The notes beneath the pieces were generated by a model. It worked only from the letters and a program-made list of their open reading frames with translations, had not been told where the DNA came from and searched no databases. This document shows, piece after piece, positions 28,366 through 37,351 of a DNA stretch of 64,000 nucleotides. Source of the DNA: RFTU01 sp046094505 (GTDB lineage: Bacteria; Pseudomonadota; Gammaproteobacteria; Burkholderiales; Burkholderiaceae_C); NCBI GenBank assembly GCA_046094505.1, contig JBJTHN010000001.1, positions 20,049 through 84,048 on the forward strand, in the 5' to 3' direction. The translations under genes and the position numbers were made by a program. The first letter of the stretch is position 1, and each line of letters begins with the position of its first letter.

Positions 28366-29835
28366 CTAGGACCGGCCGTAGCTGTCCTCGAATCGCACGA
28401 TGTCGTCTTCGCCCAGGTAGCTGCCGGACTGCACCTCGATGATCTCCAGAGGCACCTTGCCCGGATTGGCCAGACGGTGCACCTGACCCAAGGGGATGTA
28501 GGTGCTTTGGCTTTCCGACAGCATGATGGTCTGCTCGCCGTTGGTGACCTCGGCGGTGCCGCTGACCACGATCCAGTGTTCGGCGCGGTGGTGGTGCATC
28601 TGCAGGCTTAGCGAGGCGCCTGGCTTGACCATGATGCGCTTGACCTGAAACCGCGGGCCCTGGTCGATGCTGTCGTACCAGCCCCATGGGCGGTACACCT
28701 TGCGGTGCAGGGCGTATTCCTCGCGCTTCTGTGCGGTGAGCGTGCCCACGATCTGTTTGACCTCTTGGCTGCGGGCGCGGTCGGCCACCAGCACCGCGTC
28801 CGGTGTTTCCACCACCACCACATCCTGCAGGCCCACCGCGCCCACCAGGCGGCTGGTGGCGTGGACCAGGGTGTTGCGGCTGTCGCGGATGATGGCGTCC
28901 CCATGCGCCACGTTGCCCTGCGCGTCCTGTGCAGCCACCTGCCACACGGCATCCCAGGCCCCCAGGTCGTTCCAGCCGGCATCCAGGTTCACCATGCGGA
29001 TGGGCACGGCTGCGCCCGGGCACTTTTCCATCACGGCGTAATCGATGGATTCCGAGGGAATGGCTTCAAACAGGGCGCGGTCTGGGCGCACAAAGACCTG
29101 GTCCGTCTGCCGGGCGGCCCAGGCGGTCTGCGTGGCGTGTTCGATGTCGGGCCTGAATTGGCGCAGCGCCTTGAGCCAACTGGAGGCACGCAGCACGAAC
29201 ATGCCGCTGTTCCAGGTGTAGGTCCCTTCGGACAGGTAGCGAGCGGCGGTGGCGGCATCGGGCTTTTCCACGAACTGCAGCACGCGGCGCTCGCCATGCT
29301 CTCCGGCCTCGGGGGCGCTGCGGATGTAGCCGTACCCGGTCTCGGCACGGTCGGGTTGTATGCCCAGGATCACGATGGTGCCGTCGGTGGCGGCAGCGAT
29401 GGCCCGCTGCAGCGCCGCCCCAAAAGCGGCGGCATCGGTCACGGTCTGGTCGGCTGGTGTCATCACCAGAATCGGGTCGTCCCCTTCGGCGGCGGCCTGC
29501 AGGGCGGCCATCGTCAGGGCGGGTGCGGTGTTGCGTCCGGCGGGCTCCAACAATACCGCTTCGGGCACCACACCCATCTCGCGCAGCTGGTCCAAGACCA
29601 GGAAGCGGTGGTCTTCGTTGCCCACGATCAGCGGCGGCTGCACGGCCCATTGCCCGTGGCCCAGCGCGCCCACACGGCGCACCGCCTGCTGAAACAGGCT
29701 GCTGCGGTCGTGCGGGTCTTGGCCCAACACCAGAAACTGCTTGGGGTAGGCCGCGCGTGACAAGGGCCACAGGCGGGTGCCAGAGCCTCCGGCCATCACC
29801 ACCGGCTGGACCTTGATCAGGTTACTTGCGTTCAT
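28366..29835 (-). CDS. manC: Mannose-1-phosphate guanylyltransferase / mannose-6-phosphate isomerase
   Basis: A 489-residue bifunctional enzyme making GDP-mannose for surface polysaccharides. The N-terminal nucleotidyltransferase (VQPVVMAGGSGTRLWPLSR, YPKQFLVL; then VEKPDAATA) is joined to a C-terminal cupin isomerase (RPWGWYDSIDQGPRFQVK, LQMHHHRAEHWIVVSGTAEV). Full length. Good ribosome site GGAGG before the ATG. It lies inverted inside the usual ubiE-ubiJ-ubiB run, and no other polysaccharide gene is adjacent except galE 17 kb away. Confidence 0.95.
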   Translation of the reverse strand: MNASNLIKVQPVVMAGGSGTRLWPLSRAAYPKQFLVLGQDPHDRSSLFQQAVRRVGALGHGQWAVQPPLIVGNEDHRFLVLDQLREMGVVPEAVLLEPAGRNTAPALTMAALQAAAEGDDPILVMTPADQTVTDAAAFGAALQRAIAAATDGTIVILGIQPDRAETGYGYIRSAPEAGEHGERRVLQFVEKPDAATAARYLSEGTYTWNSGMFVLRASSWLKALRQFRPDIEHATQTAWAARQTDQVFVRPDRALFEAIPSESIDYAVMEKCPGAAVPIRMVNLDAGWNDLGAWDAVWQVAAQDAQGNVAHGDAIIRDSRNTLVHATSRLVGAVGLQDVVVVETPDAVLVADRARSQEVKQIVGTLTAQKREEYALHRKVYRPWGWYDSIDQGPRFQVKRIMVKPGASLSLQMHHHRAEHWIVVSGTAEVTNGEQTIMLSESQSTYIPLGQVHRLANPGKVPLEIIEVQSGSYLGEDDIVRFEDSYGRS

Positions 29836-29889
29836 GAAGCCTCCAGCCCCAAATGGTATCGCCCCGGCCAGAGGCGACCCACGAGGTGT

Positions 29890-29895
29890 CAGAAT
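29890..29895 (+). promoter_or_regulatory. Candidate -10 element of a leaderless promoter for ubiJ
   Basis: CAGAAT (one base from TAGAAT), six bases, then the ubiJ ATG at 29902. It supports choosing 29902 rather than the second ATG at 29908. The element lies in the 66-base divergent gap with manC. Confidence 0.35.
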
Positions 29896-29901
29896 CGCCG
29901 G

Positions 29902-30465
29902 ATGTCCATGAATTCAAGCCCTGCAGAGCCCCTGGACCTGCGTCAGCTGTTGGAGCAGGAGGGGCGCGAACGCCTGGTGTTGCTGCTCAACCATGTCTTG
30001 GCTTCGGAGCCCGTGGCGCCGGCCCGGCTGCAGCCGCACGCGGGTCGGCGCCTGCGCGTGGTGGGCCAGGGGTGGCCCCAGCTGTTGGCCGTGCTGGTGC
30101 CCCAGCCGCAGCCGCTGGAGGTGGTGGTCACGCCGGCGGGCTTGCTGGAACTGTGCCCGTTGCAGGCGCCGCAGGACCCGCCCAGCCCGGCAGACCTGGA
30201 GGTGGTGGTGGACACCCACGACCCCTTGGGGCTGGCCGCTCGGGTGCTGTCGGGTGGAACGCCGCAGCTGCAGTTGGCCGGTAACGCACAGTTCGCCGCG
30301 GATGTGAACTGGCTGGCCGACAACCTGCGCTGGGACGTGGCGGCCGACCTGGAGCGGCTGTTTGGGCCGGTACCGGCCGAGCAGCTCCGCACCTGGGGCC
30401 AGGCCCTGGCGCGTGCCTTGCGTAAAGCGGTGTTGCACTGGGGCGGCCGGGTGGGGGCGGGCTGA
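29902..30465 (+). CDS. ubiJ: Ubiquinone biosynthesis accessory factor UbiJ (SCP2-like)
   Basis: A 187-residue protein with a SCP2 lipid-binding-type fold in its first part (LQPHAGRRLRVVG...) and the UbiJ signature AQFAADVNWLADNLRWDVAADLERLFG (about residues 133-160). UbiJ binds ubiquinone precursors in the soluble Ubi complex in E. coli. Its TGA overlaps the ubiB ATG by one base, so the two are coupled. Sequence is divergent from E. coli; position before ubiB makes the call firm. Confidence 0.88.
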   Translation: MSMNSSPAEPLDLRQLLEQEGRERLVLLLNHVLASEPVAPARLQPHAGRRLRVVGQGWPQLLAVLVPQPQPLEVVVTPAGLLELCPLQAPQDPPSPADLEVVVDTHDPLGLAARVLSGGTPQLQLAGNAQFAADVNWLADNLRWDVAADLERLFGPVPAEQLRTWGQALARALRKAVLHWGGRVGAG

Positions 30466-32054
30466 TGGGCGGTTCCTCGATTCGCCAGTTTCTGCGCTTG
30501 TTGCGCATTGCCCTGACGCTGTTGCGCTTCGGTGTGGACGACATCGCCCTGTCGGGCTTTCGCCAGCCTTGGGTGCGCTTGCTGGCGCGTCTGGTGACCG
30601 TGGGGCGCCGGTTTGATGGCAGCCGCGGGCAGCGGCTGCGCATGGCGCTGGAGCGCTTGGGGCCGATCTTCGTGAAGTTCGGCCAGGTGCTTTCCACCCG
30701 GCGTGATTTGGTGCCACCAGACATCGCCGACGAGTTGTCGAAGCTGCAAGACCGTGTGCCGCCCTTTCCCAGTGCACAAAGCGTGGCCTTGATCGAAAAG
30801 GCCCTGGGCCGACCGGTGGCCGAACTGTTCGATGCCTTTGATCCCATCCCCGTGGCCAGCGCGTCGATCGCCCAGGTGCACTTCGCCACGCTCAAGGACG
30901 GCCGTGAGGTGGCGGTCAAGGTGTTGCGCCCGGGCATGCTGCGCGCCATTGAAGATGACATGGCCTTGCTGCACCGCTTGGCCGTTTGGGTGGAGCGGGT
31001 CAGCAGCGATGGCAAGCGGCTCAAGCCCCGCGAAGTGGTGGCCGAGTTCGACACCTACCTGCACGACGAACTGGATCTGGTCCGAGAGGCCGCCAACGCG
31101 GCGCAGCTGCGCCGCAACATGCAAGACCTGGACATCATCCTGATCCCGGAGATGATGTGGGAGTATTGCCGCGACAACGTCATCGTGATGGAGCGCATGA
31201 AGGGTGTGCCCATCAGCCAGATGGAGCGCCTGCGCGAGGCGGGCGTGGACATCAAGAAGCTGGCGCGCGATGGGGTCACGATTTTCTTCACGCAGGTGTT
31301 TCGAGACGGCTTCTTTCATGCCGACATGCACCCGGGCAACATCATGGTCAGCGTGGACCCCTCCACCTTGGGCCGCTACATCGCCTTGGACTTCGGCATC
31401 ATTGGCACGCTGAGCGAGGTCGACAAGGATTACCTGGCGCAAAACTTCATTGCCTTTTTCCGGCGCGACTACAAACGTGTGGCCGAGCTGCACATTGAAA
31501 GTGGCTGGGTCCCAGCCGGCACCAAGGTCAACGAGTTGGAGGGCGCGATTCGGGCCGTGTGCGAGCCGCACTTTGACCGCCCCCTGAAGGACATTTCGCT
31601 GGGCCAGGTCCTGATGCGCCTGTTCCAGACCTCTCGGCGCTTCAATGTTGAAATCCAACCGCAGTTGGTGCTGCTGCAAAAGACACTGCTCAACATCGAG
31701 GGGCTTGGCCGGGAACTGGACCCCGAGCTGGACCTGTGGAGCACGGCCAAGCCCTTCTTGGAGCGCTGGATGAACGAGCAGATCGGCTGGCGCGGCTTCG
31801 TGGCGGCCTTGAAGGCCGAGGCGCCGCGCTATGCGCACATGCTGCCCGAGCTGCCGCGCCTGGTGCACCAGAGCCTGAGCCGTGGCGGCGGTGCGCCGCG
31901 TGAGGCCATTCTGCTGGAGATGCTGGCCGAGCAAAAACGGACCAACCGGATGCTACGGGCGGCCCTGTGGGTCGCGGGCGGTTTCCTGCTGGGGCTCTTG
32001 GTGGCCCAGTGGGTCATGGCCCTGTACCAGCAGGGTTTTGGCGCGGCTTGGTGA
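30465..32054 (+). CDS. ubiB: Ubiquinone biosynthesis regulatory protein kinase UbiB
   Basis: A 529-residue ABC1/ADCK-family atypical kinase. The KxGQ motif appears in IFVKFGQVLSTRRDLVPPDI, the ATP-site Lys in REVAVKVLRPG, the catalytic loop in HADMHPGNIMVSVDP and the metal Asp in LDFGIIG. Two C-terminal hydrophobic helices anchor it to the inner membrane. It is required for the ubiquinone hydroxylation steps in E. coli, probably by extracting lipid intermediates with ATP. Confidence 0.95.
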   Translation: MGGSSIRQFLRLLRIALTLLRFGVDDIALSGFRQPWVRLLARLVTVGRRFDGSRGQRLRMALERLGPIFVKFGQVLSTRRDLVPPDIADELSKLQDRVPPFPSAQSVALIEKALGRPVAELFDAFDPIPVASASIAQVHFATLKDGREVAVKVLRPGMLRAIEDDMALLHRLAVWVERVSSDGKRLKPREVVAEFDTYLHDELDLVREAANAAQLRRNMQDLDIILIPEMMWEYCRDNVIVMERMKGVPISQMERLREAGVDIKKLARDGVTIFFTQVFRDGFFHADMHPGNIMVSVDPSTLGRYIALDFGIIGTLSEVDKDYLAQNFIAFFRRDYKRVAELHIESGWVPAGTKVNELEGAIRAVCEPHFDRPLKDISLGQVLMRLFQTSRRFNVEIQPQLVLLQKTLLNIEGLGRELDPELDLWSTAKPFLERWMNEQIGWRGFVAALKAEAPRYAHMLPELPRLVHQSLSRGGGAPREAILLEMLAEQKRTNRMLRAALWVAGGFLLGLLVAQWVMALYQQGFGAAW

Positions 32055-32166
32055 CTCGGGCGCCCTGATCGCGCACACTTCGCCCCACACGTGCGGCCCG
32101 TCGCCTGGCCCGTAGCCGGCTTCGCCCTTCATCCTCCTCGATCATCTCCGTTTTGATCCTGCAGCC

Positions 32167-33630
32167 ATGAACACCACGCTCCTCGTCTTTGTCGCGGCTT
32201 ACCTCTTGGGCACCTTGGCCCTGGGCGTTTGGGCGGGCTCGCGCATCAAAAACACGGCCGATTTCGCCGTGGCCGGCCGCAGCCTGCCCCTGATCATGGT
32301 GATCACCACCACCTTCGCCACCTGGTTTGGCGCGGAAACCGTCATGGGCATTCCGGCCAAGTTCATTCAGGGCGGTTTGGGCGCTGTGGTCGAAGACCCC
32401 TTTGGCGCGGGCATGTGTCTGGTGCTGGTGGGGGTGTTCTTCGCGGCCAAGCTCTACAAGCTCAACCTGCTGACCATTGGCGACTTCTACCGTCAGCGCT
32501 ACGGCAAGGGGCTGGAGGTGTTCTGCTCTTCGGCCATCATCCTGAGCTACCTGGGTTGGGTGGCGGCGCAAATTACCGCGCTGGGCCTGGTGTTCTCGGT
32601 GCTGACCAATGGCGCCATGAGCGAGACCACGGGCATGATCATTGGAACCTTGGCCGTGTTGATCTATGTGGTGGTGGGCGGTTTTCTGGCGGTGGCCATC
32701 ACCGACTTCGTACAGATGATCGTGCTGGTGGTGGGCTTGTCGGTGATCGCCTGGTTTGCGGCTGATCTGGCCGGTGGGACCCAAGTGGTGCTGGACCAGG
32801 TAGCCGCACGGGAGCTGTGGACCTTTTGGCCTGAACCCACGCTGACCGATGTGGCCATGTTCATTGGCGCGGCCCTGACCATGATGCTGGGCAGCATTCC
32901 CCAACAGGACGTTTACCAGCGCGTGATGTCGGCGCAGGACGCCAAAACCGCGCAGCGGGGCGCCATCATCGGCGGTGCCAGCTACATCCTGTTTGCCTTC
33001 GTGCCCATGTTCATTGTGGCCAGTGCGGTGGTGGTGATGGGCGACCAGGCGCTTGAAATGGCCAAAGACGATTACCAGCGCCTGCTGCCCACCTTCATCA
33101 TGGGCCAGATGCCCCTGATCATGCAGATCCTGTTCTTTGGTGCGCTGGTATCGGCCATCAAGAGCACCTCATCGGCCACGCTGCTGGCCCCGTCCACCAG
33201 CTTTGTTGAAAACATTCTGAAGAACCTGCGACCCCACATGGACGACCGCCAGCAGCTCTTGGCCATGCGAATCACGATCGTGATCTTCGCTGCTTTGGTG
33301 CTGACCTACGCGATTGCGATGCACGGCACACCGATCTATGAACTGGTGTCCTCGGCCTACCAGGTGACCTTGGTCGGGGCGTTTGTGCCGCTGGTGTTCG
33401 GCCTTTACTGGTCTCGGGCCACCACGCAAGGCGCCATCTTCTCCTTGGCGGCGGGCATCGGCACCTGGGTCTTCTTCTTTGACCAGGTCAGCGGCTTGGC
33501 CGAGGTGTTCCCACCGCAGTTGGCTGGCCTGATGGCCGCTCTGGTGGGTATGGTGGCAGGCTCCTTGCTGCCGCAGTGGCTGCGCAATCGTCACGAGCCC
33601 GTGCGCAAGGTGCTGGGGATGAACGCCTGA
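32167..33630 (+). CDS. Sodium:solute symporter (SSS family)
   Basis: A 487-residue protein with 13 predicted membrane helices. SSS hallmarks include FAVAGRSLPLIMVITTTFATWFG (TM region about residues 33-55), the GAETVMGIPAKF stretch and QQDVYQRVMSAQDAKTAQRG after TM5-6. Substrate cannot be decided; the family covers proline, pantothenate, monocarboxylates and others. It is placed between ubiB and fmdB, an insertion relative to the common order in this group. Confidence 0.88.
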   Translation: MNTTLLVFVAAYLLGTLALGVWAGSRIKNTADFAVAGRSLPLIMVITTTFATWFGAETVMGIPAKFIQGGLGAVVEDPFGAGMCLVLVGVFFAAKLYKLNLLTIGDFYRQRYGKGLEVFCSSAIILSYLGWVAAQITALGLVFSVLTNGAMSETTGMIIGTLAVLIYVVVGGFLAVAITDFVQMIVLVVGLSVIAWFAADLAGGTQVVLDQVAARELWTFWPEPTLTDVAMFIGAALTMMLGSIPQQDVYQRVMSAQDAKTAQRGAIIGGASYILFAFVPMFIVASAVVVMGDQALEMAKDDYQRLLPTFIMGQMPLIMQILFFGALVSAIKSTSSATLLAPSTSFVENILKNLRPHMDDRQQLLAMRITIVIFAALVLTYAIAMHGTPIYELVSSAYQVTLVGAFVPLVFGLYWSRATTQGAIFSLAAGIGTWVFFFDQVSGLAEVFPPQLAGLMAALVGMVAGSLLPQWLRNRHEPVRKVLGMNA

Positions 33631-33693
33631 AGGCCGCGGGCTGCCGGCCTGCGGCCCCATGCCCACCCATGGGCGCAGGCGGGGGCCTGAACT

Positions 33694-33699
33694 TATAAT
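33694..33699 (+). promoter_or_regulatory. Candidate -10 element upstream of fmdB-DUF502-aspS
   Basis: A perfect TATAAT 36 bases before the fmdB ATG, in the 105-base gap after the SSS gene. No convincing -35 is seen 16-18 bp upstream, so activator dependence or a weak promoter is possible. Confidence 0.5.
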
Positions 33700-33735
33700 G
33701 GTGGGTTGTCGCGACTTGTCTGACCTGAGCCCACC

Positions 33736-34128
33736 ATGCCCATCTATGCCTACCGTTGCACCGCCTGCGGCCACGCGAAGGATGTGCTGCAAAAGATCTC
33801 CGATCCGGTGTTGACCACCTGCCCGGCCTGTCAGGCCGAAGCATTTTCCAAGCAGGTCACCGCGGCCGGTTTTCAACTCAAGGGGTCGGGCTGGTACTTC
33901 ACCGATTTCCGTGGCGGTTCGGGGGCGGGCTCGGGCAAGGCGGCTGATGCGCCGACGGCCCCGGCTTCCAGTTCCTCGGACGGTGGCTCGGACGGTGGCG
34001 CATCGGGCTCCTGCGGCTCCTCGGGGGGCGGCTCCACGGGCTCGTCGGGTTCCTCCGGCTCTTCCGGTGAGTCCGGGTCCGGTACCTCGGCTGCTGCAGC
34101 CTGTGGCGCCTCTTGCGCCTGCCACTGA
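33736..34128 (+). CDS. FmdB-family zinc ribbon protein with long Ser/Gly tail
   Basis: A 130-residue protein. The first 65 residues are an FmdB/CxxC_CXXC_SSSS zinc ribbon: CTACGHAKDV and CPACQAEAF supply the four Cys, then the family sequence TAAGFQLKGSGWYFTDF. The remainder is almost only Ser, Gly and Ala, with a final cluster of Cys (ACGASCACH). FmdB was linked to formamidase gene control, but the role of these proteins is unknown. First gene of a run with DUF502 and aspS. Confidence 0.88.
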   Translation: MPIYAYRCTACGHAKDVLQKISDPVLTTCPACQAEAFSKQVTAAGFQLKGSGWYFTDFRGGSGAGSGKAADAPTAPASSSSDGGSDGGASGSCGSSGGGSTGSSGSSGSSGESGSGTSAAAACGASCACH

Positions 34129-34149
34129 CGAGCACAAAGGCCTCGCACC

Positions 34150-34809
34150 ATGCTCAAGCGCTACCTGATCGCCGGCCTCTTGGTTTGGTTGCCCCTGGTG
34201 GTGACGGTGTGGGTGCTGCACGCGGTGTGGGGAGCCCTGGACGGCCTGTTTTTGTGGGTGATTTCGGCCACGCAGGCCGTCATGCCGGCCGAAAGCCATG
34301 CGGCCCTGGAGTCGCTGCGCCACATTCCGGGCATGAGTGTGGTGGCCGTGTTCCTGGCCTTGCTGCTCACCGGTGTTTTCGCTGCGAACTACTTCGGGCA
34401 GTGGGCCTTGCGTCAGGGCGGGCGCATTGTTCAGCGCATCCCCATCGTCAAGAGCATCTACAGCTCGGTCAAGCAGGTCTCCGACACGCTGTTCTCCAGC
34501 AGTGGCAACGCCTTTCGGGAAGCGGTCCTGGTGCAGTACCCGCGTGCCGGTTCATGGACGATCGCTTTCGTGACCGGCAAGCCCAGTGGGGAAGTTGCTG
34601 CCCACCTGCAGGCTGATCACACCAGCGTGTACGTGCCCACCACGCCCAATCCCACCTCGGGCTTCTTCTTGATGATGCCCACCGCCGAGCTGCGCCCGCT
34701 CAACATGAGTGTGGACGAAGCGCTCAAGTACATCATTTCCATGGGCGTTGTCACGCCCCCGCCGGCTGCCAATGTGCCGGGGGAGGCCGACCCCAATCGG
34801 CGGGGCTGA
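34150..34809 (+). CDS. DUF502 integral membrane protein
   Basis: A 219-residue protein with two N-terminal membrane helices (YLIAGLLVWLPLVVTVWVLH; VVAVFLALLLTGVFAANYFG). It carries the DUF502 hallmarks RIPIVKSIYSSVKQVSDTLF and VYVPTTPNPTSGFFLMMPTAE (split about residues 160-180). The function is unknown. Its constant place before aspS in Burkholderiales is conserved here. Confidence 0.88.
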   Translation: MLKRYLIAGLLVWLPLVVTVWVLHAVWGALDGLFLWVISATQAVMPAESHAALESLRHIPGMSVVAVFLALLLTGVFAANYFGQWALRQGGRIVQRIPIVKSIYSSVKQVSDTLFSSSGNAFREAVLVQYPRAGSWTIAFVTGKPSGEVAAHLQADHTSVYVPTTPNPTSGFFLMMPTAELRPLNMSVDEALKYIISMGVVTPPPAANVPGEADPNRRG

Positions 34810-34860
34810 TCGTCGAGGCTGACGGTCAGTCCTCAGGGGCCCAGCCCCGCGGCCATGCAA

Positions 34861-34879
34861 GGCGGCCCACACGGCCGCC
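34861..34879. terminator. Hairpin between the DUF502 gene and aspS
   Basis: A perfect 7-bp stem GGCGGCC / GGCCGCC around a 5-base loop in the 185-base gap between DUF502 and aspS. There is no U-tract. It could be a terminator or a structured leader element. Nothing else is recognisable in the gap. Confidence 0.3.
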
Positions 34880-34994
34880 CCAAACCTTTCCAACTGATCA
34901 CTTCCTTTGAATCGGCGCCGTGCGTGGCCGATGGCCCGGCATGACAGCGGCCTTGGGTTCAGCCCGCACGGCCCACACGGATACGGAGAACCTT

Positions 34995-36803
34995 ATGCGC
35001 ACCACCTATTGCGGACTCGTCAGCGAGCAGCTGATGGATCAAACGGTCACCCTCATGGGCTGGGCCCACCGGCGACGCGACCACGGCGGCGTCATCTTCG
35101 TCGACCTGCGCGACCGCGAGGGCCTGGTGCAGATCGTTTGCGACCCAGACCGCCCCGACATGTTCAAGACCGCTGAAGGCGTGCGCAACGAGTTCTGCCT
35201 CAAGGTTGTGGGCAAGGTGCGCGCCCGGCCCGCCGGCACCGAGAACGGCAACCTGGTCAGCGGCCGCATCGAAGTGCTGTGCCACGCCTTGGAGGTGCTC
35301 AACCCCAGCGTCACGCCGCCCTTCCAGCTGGACGACGAAAACCTCAGCGAGACGGTGCGCCTGACCCATCGGGTGTTGGACCTGCGCCGCCCGGCCATGC
35401 AGAAGAACCTGATGCTGCGCTACCGAGTGGCCATGGAGGTACGGAAGTACCTGGACGAGCAGGGCTTCGTGGACATCGAGACCCCCATGCTGACCAAGAG
35501 CACGCCCGAGGGTGCGCGCGACTACCTGGTGCCCAGCCGCGTGCATGACGGACAGTTTTTTGCGCTGCCGCAGTCGCCGCAACTGTTCAAGCAGTTGCTG
35601 ATGGCCTCGGGCTTTGACCGCTATTACCAGATCACCAAGTGCTTCCGCGACGAAGACCTGCGCGCCGACCGCCAGCCCGAATTCACCCAGATCGACATCG
35701 AGACCTCCTTCCTCAACGAGCAGGAGATCCGCGACATGTTCGAAGGCATGATCCGCCACGTCTTCCGCAAGGCCATGAGTGTGGAGCTCGGCGAGTACCC
35801 GGTGATGACCTATGCGGATGCGATGTTCCGGTTCGGCTCGGACAAGCCCGATCTGCGCGTGAAGATGGAGTTCACCGAAATCACCGACGTGATGAAGGAC
35901 GTGGACTTCAAGGTCTTCAGCGGGCCGGCCAATGCAGCCGGTGGCCGTGTGGTGGCCTTGCGCGTGCCTGGTGGGGCTGCGCTCTCGCGCGGGGACATTG
36001 ACGGCCACACTGATTTCGTCAAGATCTACGGTGCCAAGGGTTTGGCCTGGATCAAGGTCAACGACATCGCCGCGGGCCAAAACGGAGGTGACCTGCGCTC
36101 GGGCCTGCAATCGCCCATTGTCAAGAACATCCACGCCGCCGCTCTCAAGGCCATCTTGGAGCGCACGGGGGCGCAAAACGGCGACCTGCTGTACTTCGGC
36201 GCAGACAAGGCCAAGGTCGTCAATGACGCCATCGGCGCCTTGCGTCTGAAGATTGGCCTTGGCGACTTCGGCCGCGAGCATGGCCTGTTTGAAGACCGCT
36301 GGGCCCCGCTGTGGGTGGTGGACTTCCCCATGTTCGAGCACGATGAAGAGGAGAACCGTTGGAACGCGGTTCACCACCCCTTCACGGCACCCAAGGACGG
36401 CCATGAGGACTACATGGACACCGACCCGGGCCGTTGTGTGGCCAAGGCCTACGACATGGTGCTCAACGGGTGGGAGCTGGGTGGCGGTTCGGTTCGCATC
36501 CACCGGGCGGAGGTGCAGAGCAAGGTCTTCAGGGCCCTGAACATCTCAACCGAGGACGCACGCGTGAAATTCGGCTTCCTGCTGGATGCCCTGCAGTACG
36601 GCGCACCGCCGCACGGTGGCTTGGCCTTTGGCCTGGACCGCCTGGTCACCTTGATGACCGGGGCCGAGAGCATCCGTGACGTGATCGCCTTCCCCAAGAC
36701 CCAGCGTGCGCAATGCCTGTTGACGGGTGCGCCCAGCCAGGTTGATGAGAAGCAGCTGCGCGAATTGCACATCCGCCTGCGCAATGCCCAGGCTGCGGCC
36801 TGA
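34995..36803 (+). CDS. aspS: Aspartyl-tRNA synthetase
   Basis: A 602-residue class II synthetase. The N-terminal OB-fold anticodon domain (TLMGWAHRRRDHGGVIFVDLRD) is followed by class II motifs: motif 1 around EVRKYLDEQGFVDIETPMLT, motif 2 ITKCFRDEDLRADRQPEFTQID (across about residues 210-232) and motif 3 GLAFGLDRLVTLM. The GAD insertion domain and the bacterial C-terminal QRAQCLLTGAPSQV are present. ATG at 34995, preceded by GGAGAA. Confidence 0.97.
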   Translation: MRTTYCGLVSEQLMDQTVTLMGWAHRRRDHGGVIFVDLRDREGLVQIVCDPDRPDMFKTAEGVRNEFCLKVVGKVRARPAGTENGNLVSGRIEVLCHALEVLNPSVTPPFQLDDENLSETVRLTHRVLDLRRPAMQKNLMLRYRVAMEVRKYLDEQGFVDIETPMLTKSTPEGARDYLVPSRVHDGQFFALPQSPQLFKQLLMASGFDRYYQITKCFRDEDLRADRQPEFTQIDIETSFLNEQEIRDMFEGMIRHVFRKAMSVELGEYPVMTYADAMFRFGSDKPDLRVKMEFTEITDVMKDVDFKVFSGPANAAGGRVVALRVPGGAALSRGDIDGHTDFVKIYGAKGLAWIKVNDIAAGQNGGDLRSGLQSPIVKNIHAAALKAILERTGAQNGDLLYFGADKAKVVNDAIGALRLKIGLGDFGREHGLFEDRWAPLWVVDFPMFEHDEEENRWNAVHHPFTAPKDGHEDYMDTDPGRCVAKAYDMVLNGWELGGGSVRIHRAEVQSKVFRALNISTEDARVKFGFLLDALQYGAPPHGGLAFGLDRLVTLMTGAESIRDVIAFPKTQRAQCLLTGAPSQVDEKQLRELHIRLRNAQAAA

Positions 36804-36818
36804 TGTCGCGTTTGGCGG

Positions 36819-36824
36819 CATCAT
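36819..36824 (+). promoter_or_regulatory. Candidate -10 element of a leaderless promoter for nudB
   Basis: CATCAT (one base from TATCAT), six bases, then the nudB ATG at 36831. It sits in the 27-base gap after aspS. There is no Shine-Dalgarno sequence before the ATG. Confidence 0.3.
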
Positions 36825-36830
36825 GCAGGC

Positions 36831-37334
36831 ATGAACACCGCCGCCTCTGAGCCTGGCCGTCCGCCCAAGATCCCCATCAGCGTGCTGGTGGTGATCCACA
36901 CCGCTGATGGCCAGGTGCTCTTGATCGAGCGTGCCGACAAGCCCGGCTTCTGGCAAAGCGTGACCGGCTCCAAAGACTCGCTGGACGAGCCTTCGCGTCT
37001 GACCTGCAAGCGCGAGGTGCAGGAGGAAACCGGGATCGTGGTGGGTTCGGCACAGGTGCCGGAAAGCCACTTGCGCGACTGGTCGATGGCCAATCGATAC
37101 GAGATTTATCCGGTTTGGCGCCACCGCTATGCGCCGGGTGTGACCCACAACACCGAACATGTGTTTGGACTGCTCGTACCTCGGGATGTGCCGGTGGTGT
37201 TGTCGCCGCGGGAACACCTACAGCACGGGTGGTGGCCTTGGCGCGAGGCGGCCGATCGTTGCTTCTCGCCCAGCAATGCCGAGGCCATCCTGATGCTGCC
37301 GAGGTTCTCAGACCTGAAGCCCGCAAGTTCCTAA
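36831..37334 (+). CDS. nudB: Dihydroneopterin triphosphate diphosphatase (NUDIX)
   Basis: A 167-residue NUDIX hydrolase. The NUDIX box runs from GSKDSLDEP through REVQEETGI. The NudB pattern KIPISVLVVIHTADGQVLLIER-like N-terminus (about residues 10-31) and RADKPGFWQSVTGSKD are clear. It removes pyrophosphate from dihydroneopterin triphosphate in folate synthesis. The order aspS-nudB matches E. coli and relatives. Confidence 0.92.
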   Translation: MNTAASEPGRPPKIPISVLVVIHTADGQVLLIERADKPGFWQSVTGSKDSLDEPSRLTCKREVQEETGIVVGSAQVPESHLRDWSMANRYEIYPVWRHRYAPGVTHNTEHVFGLLVPRDVPVVLSPREHLQHGWWPWREAADRCFSPSNAEAILMLPRFSDLKPASS

Positions 37335-37351
37335 GGGAGCGCCACTGCACC

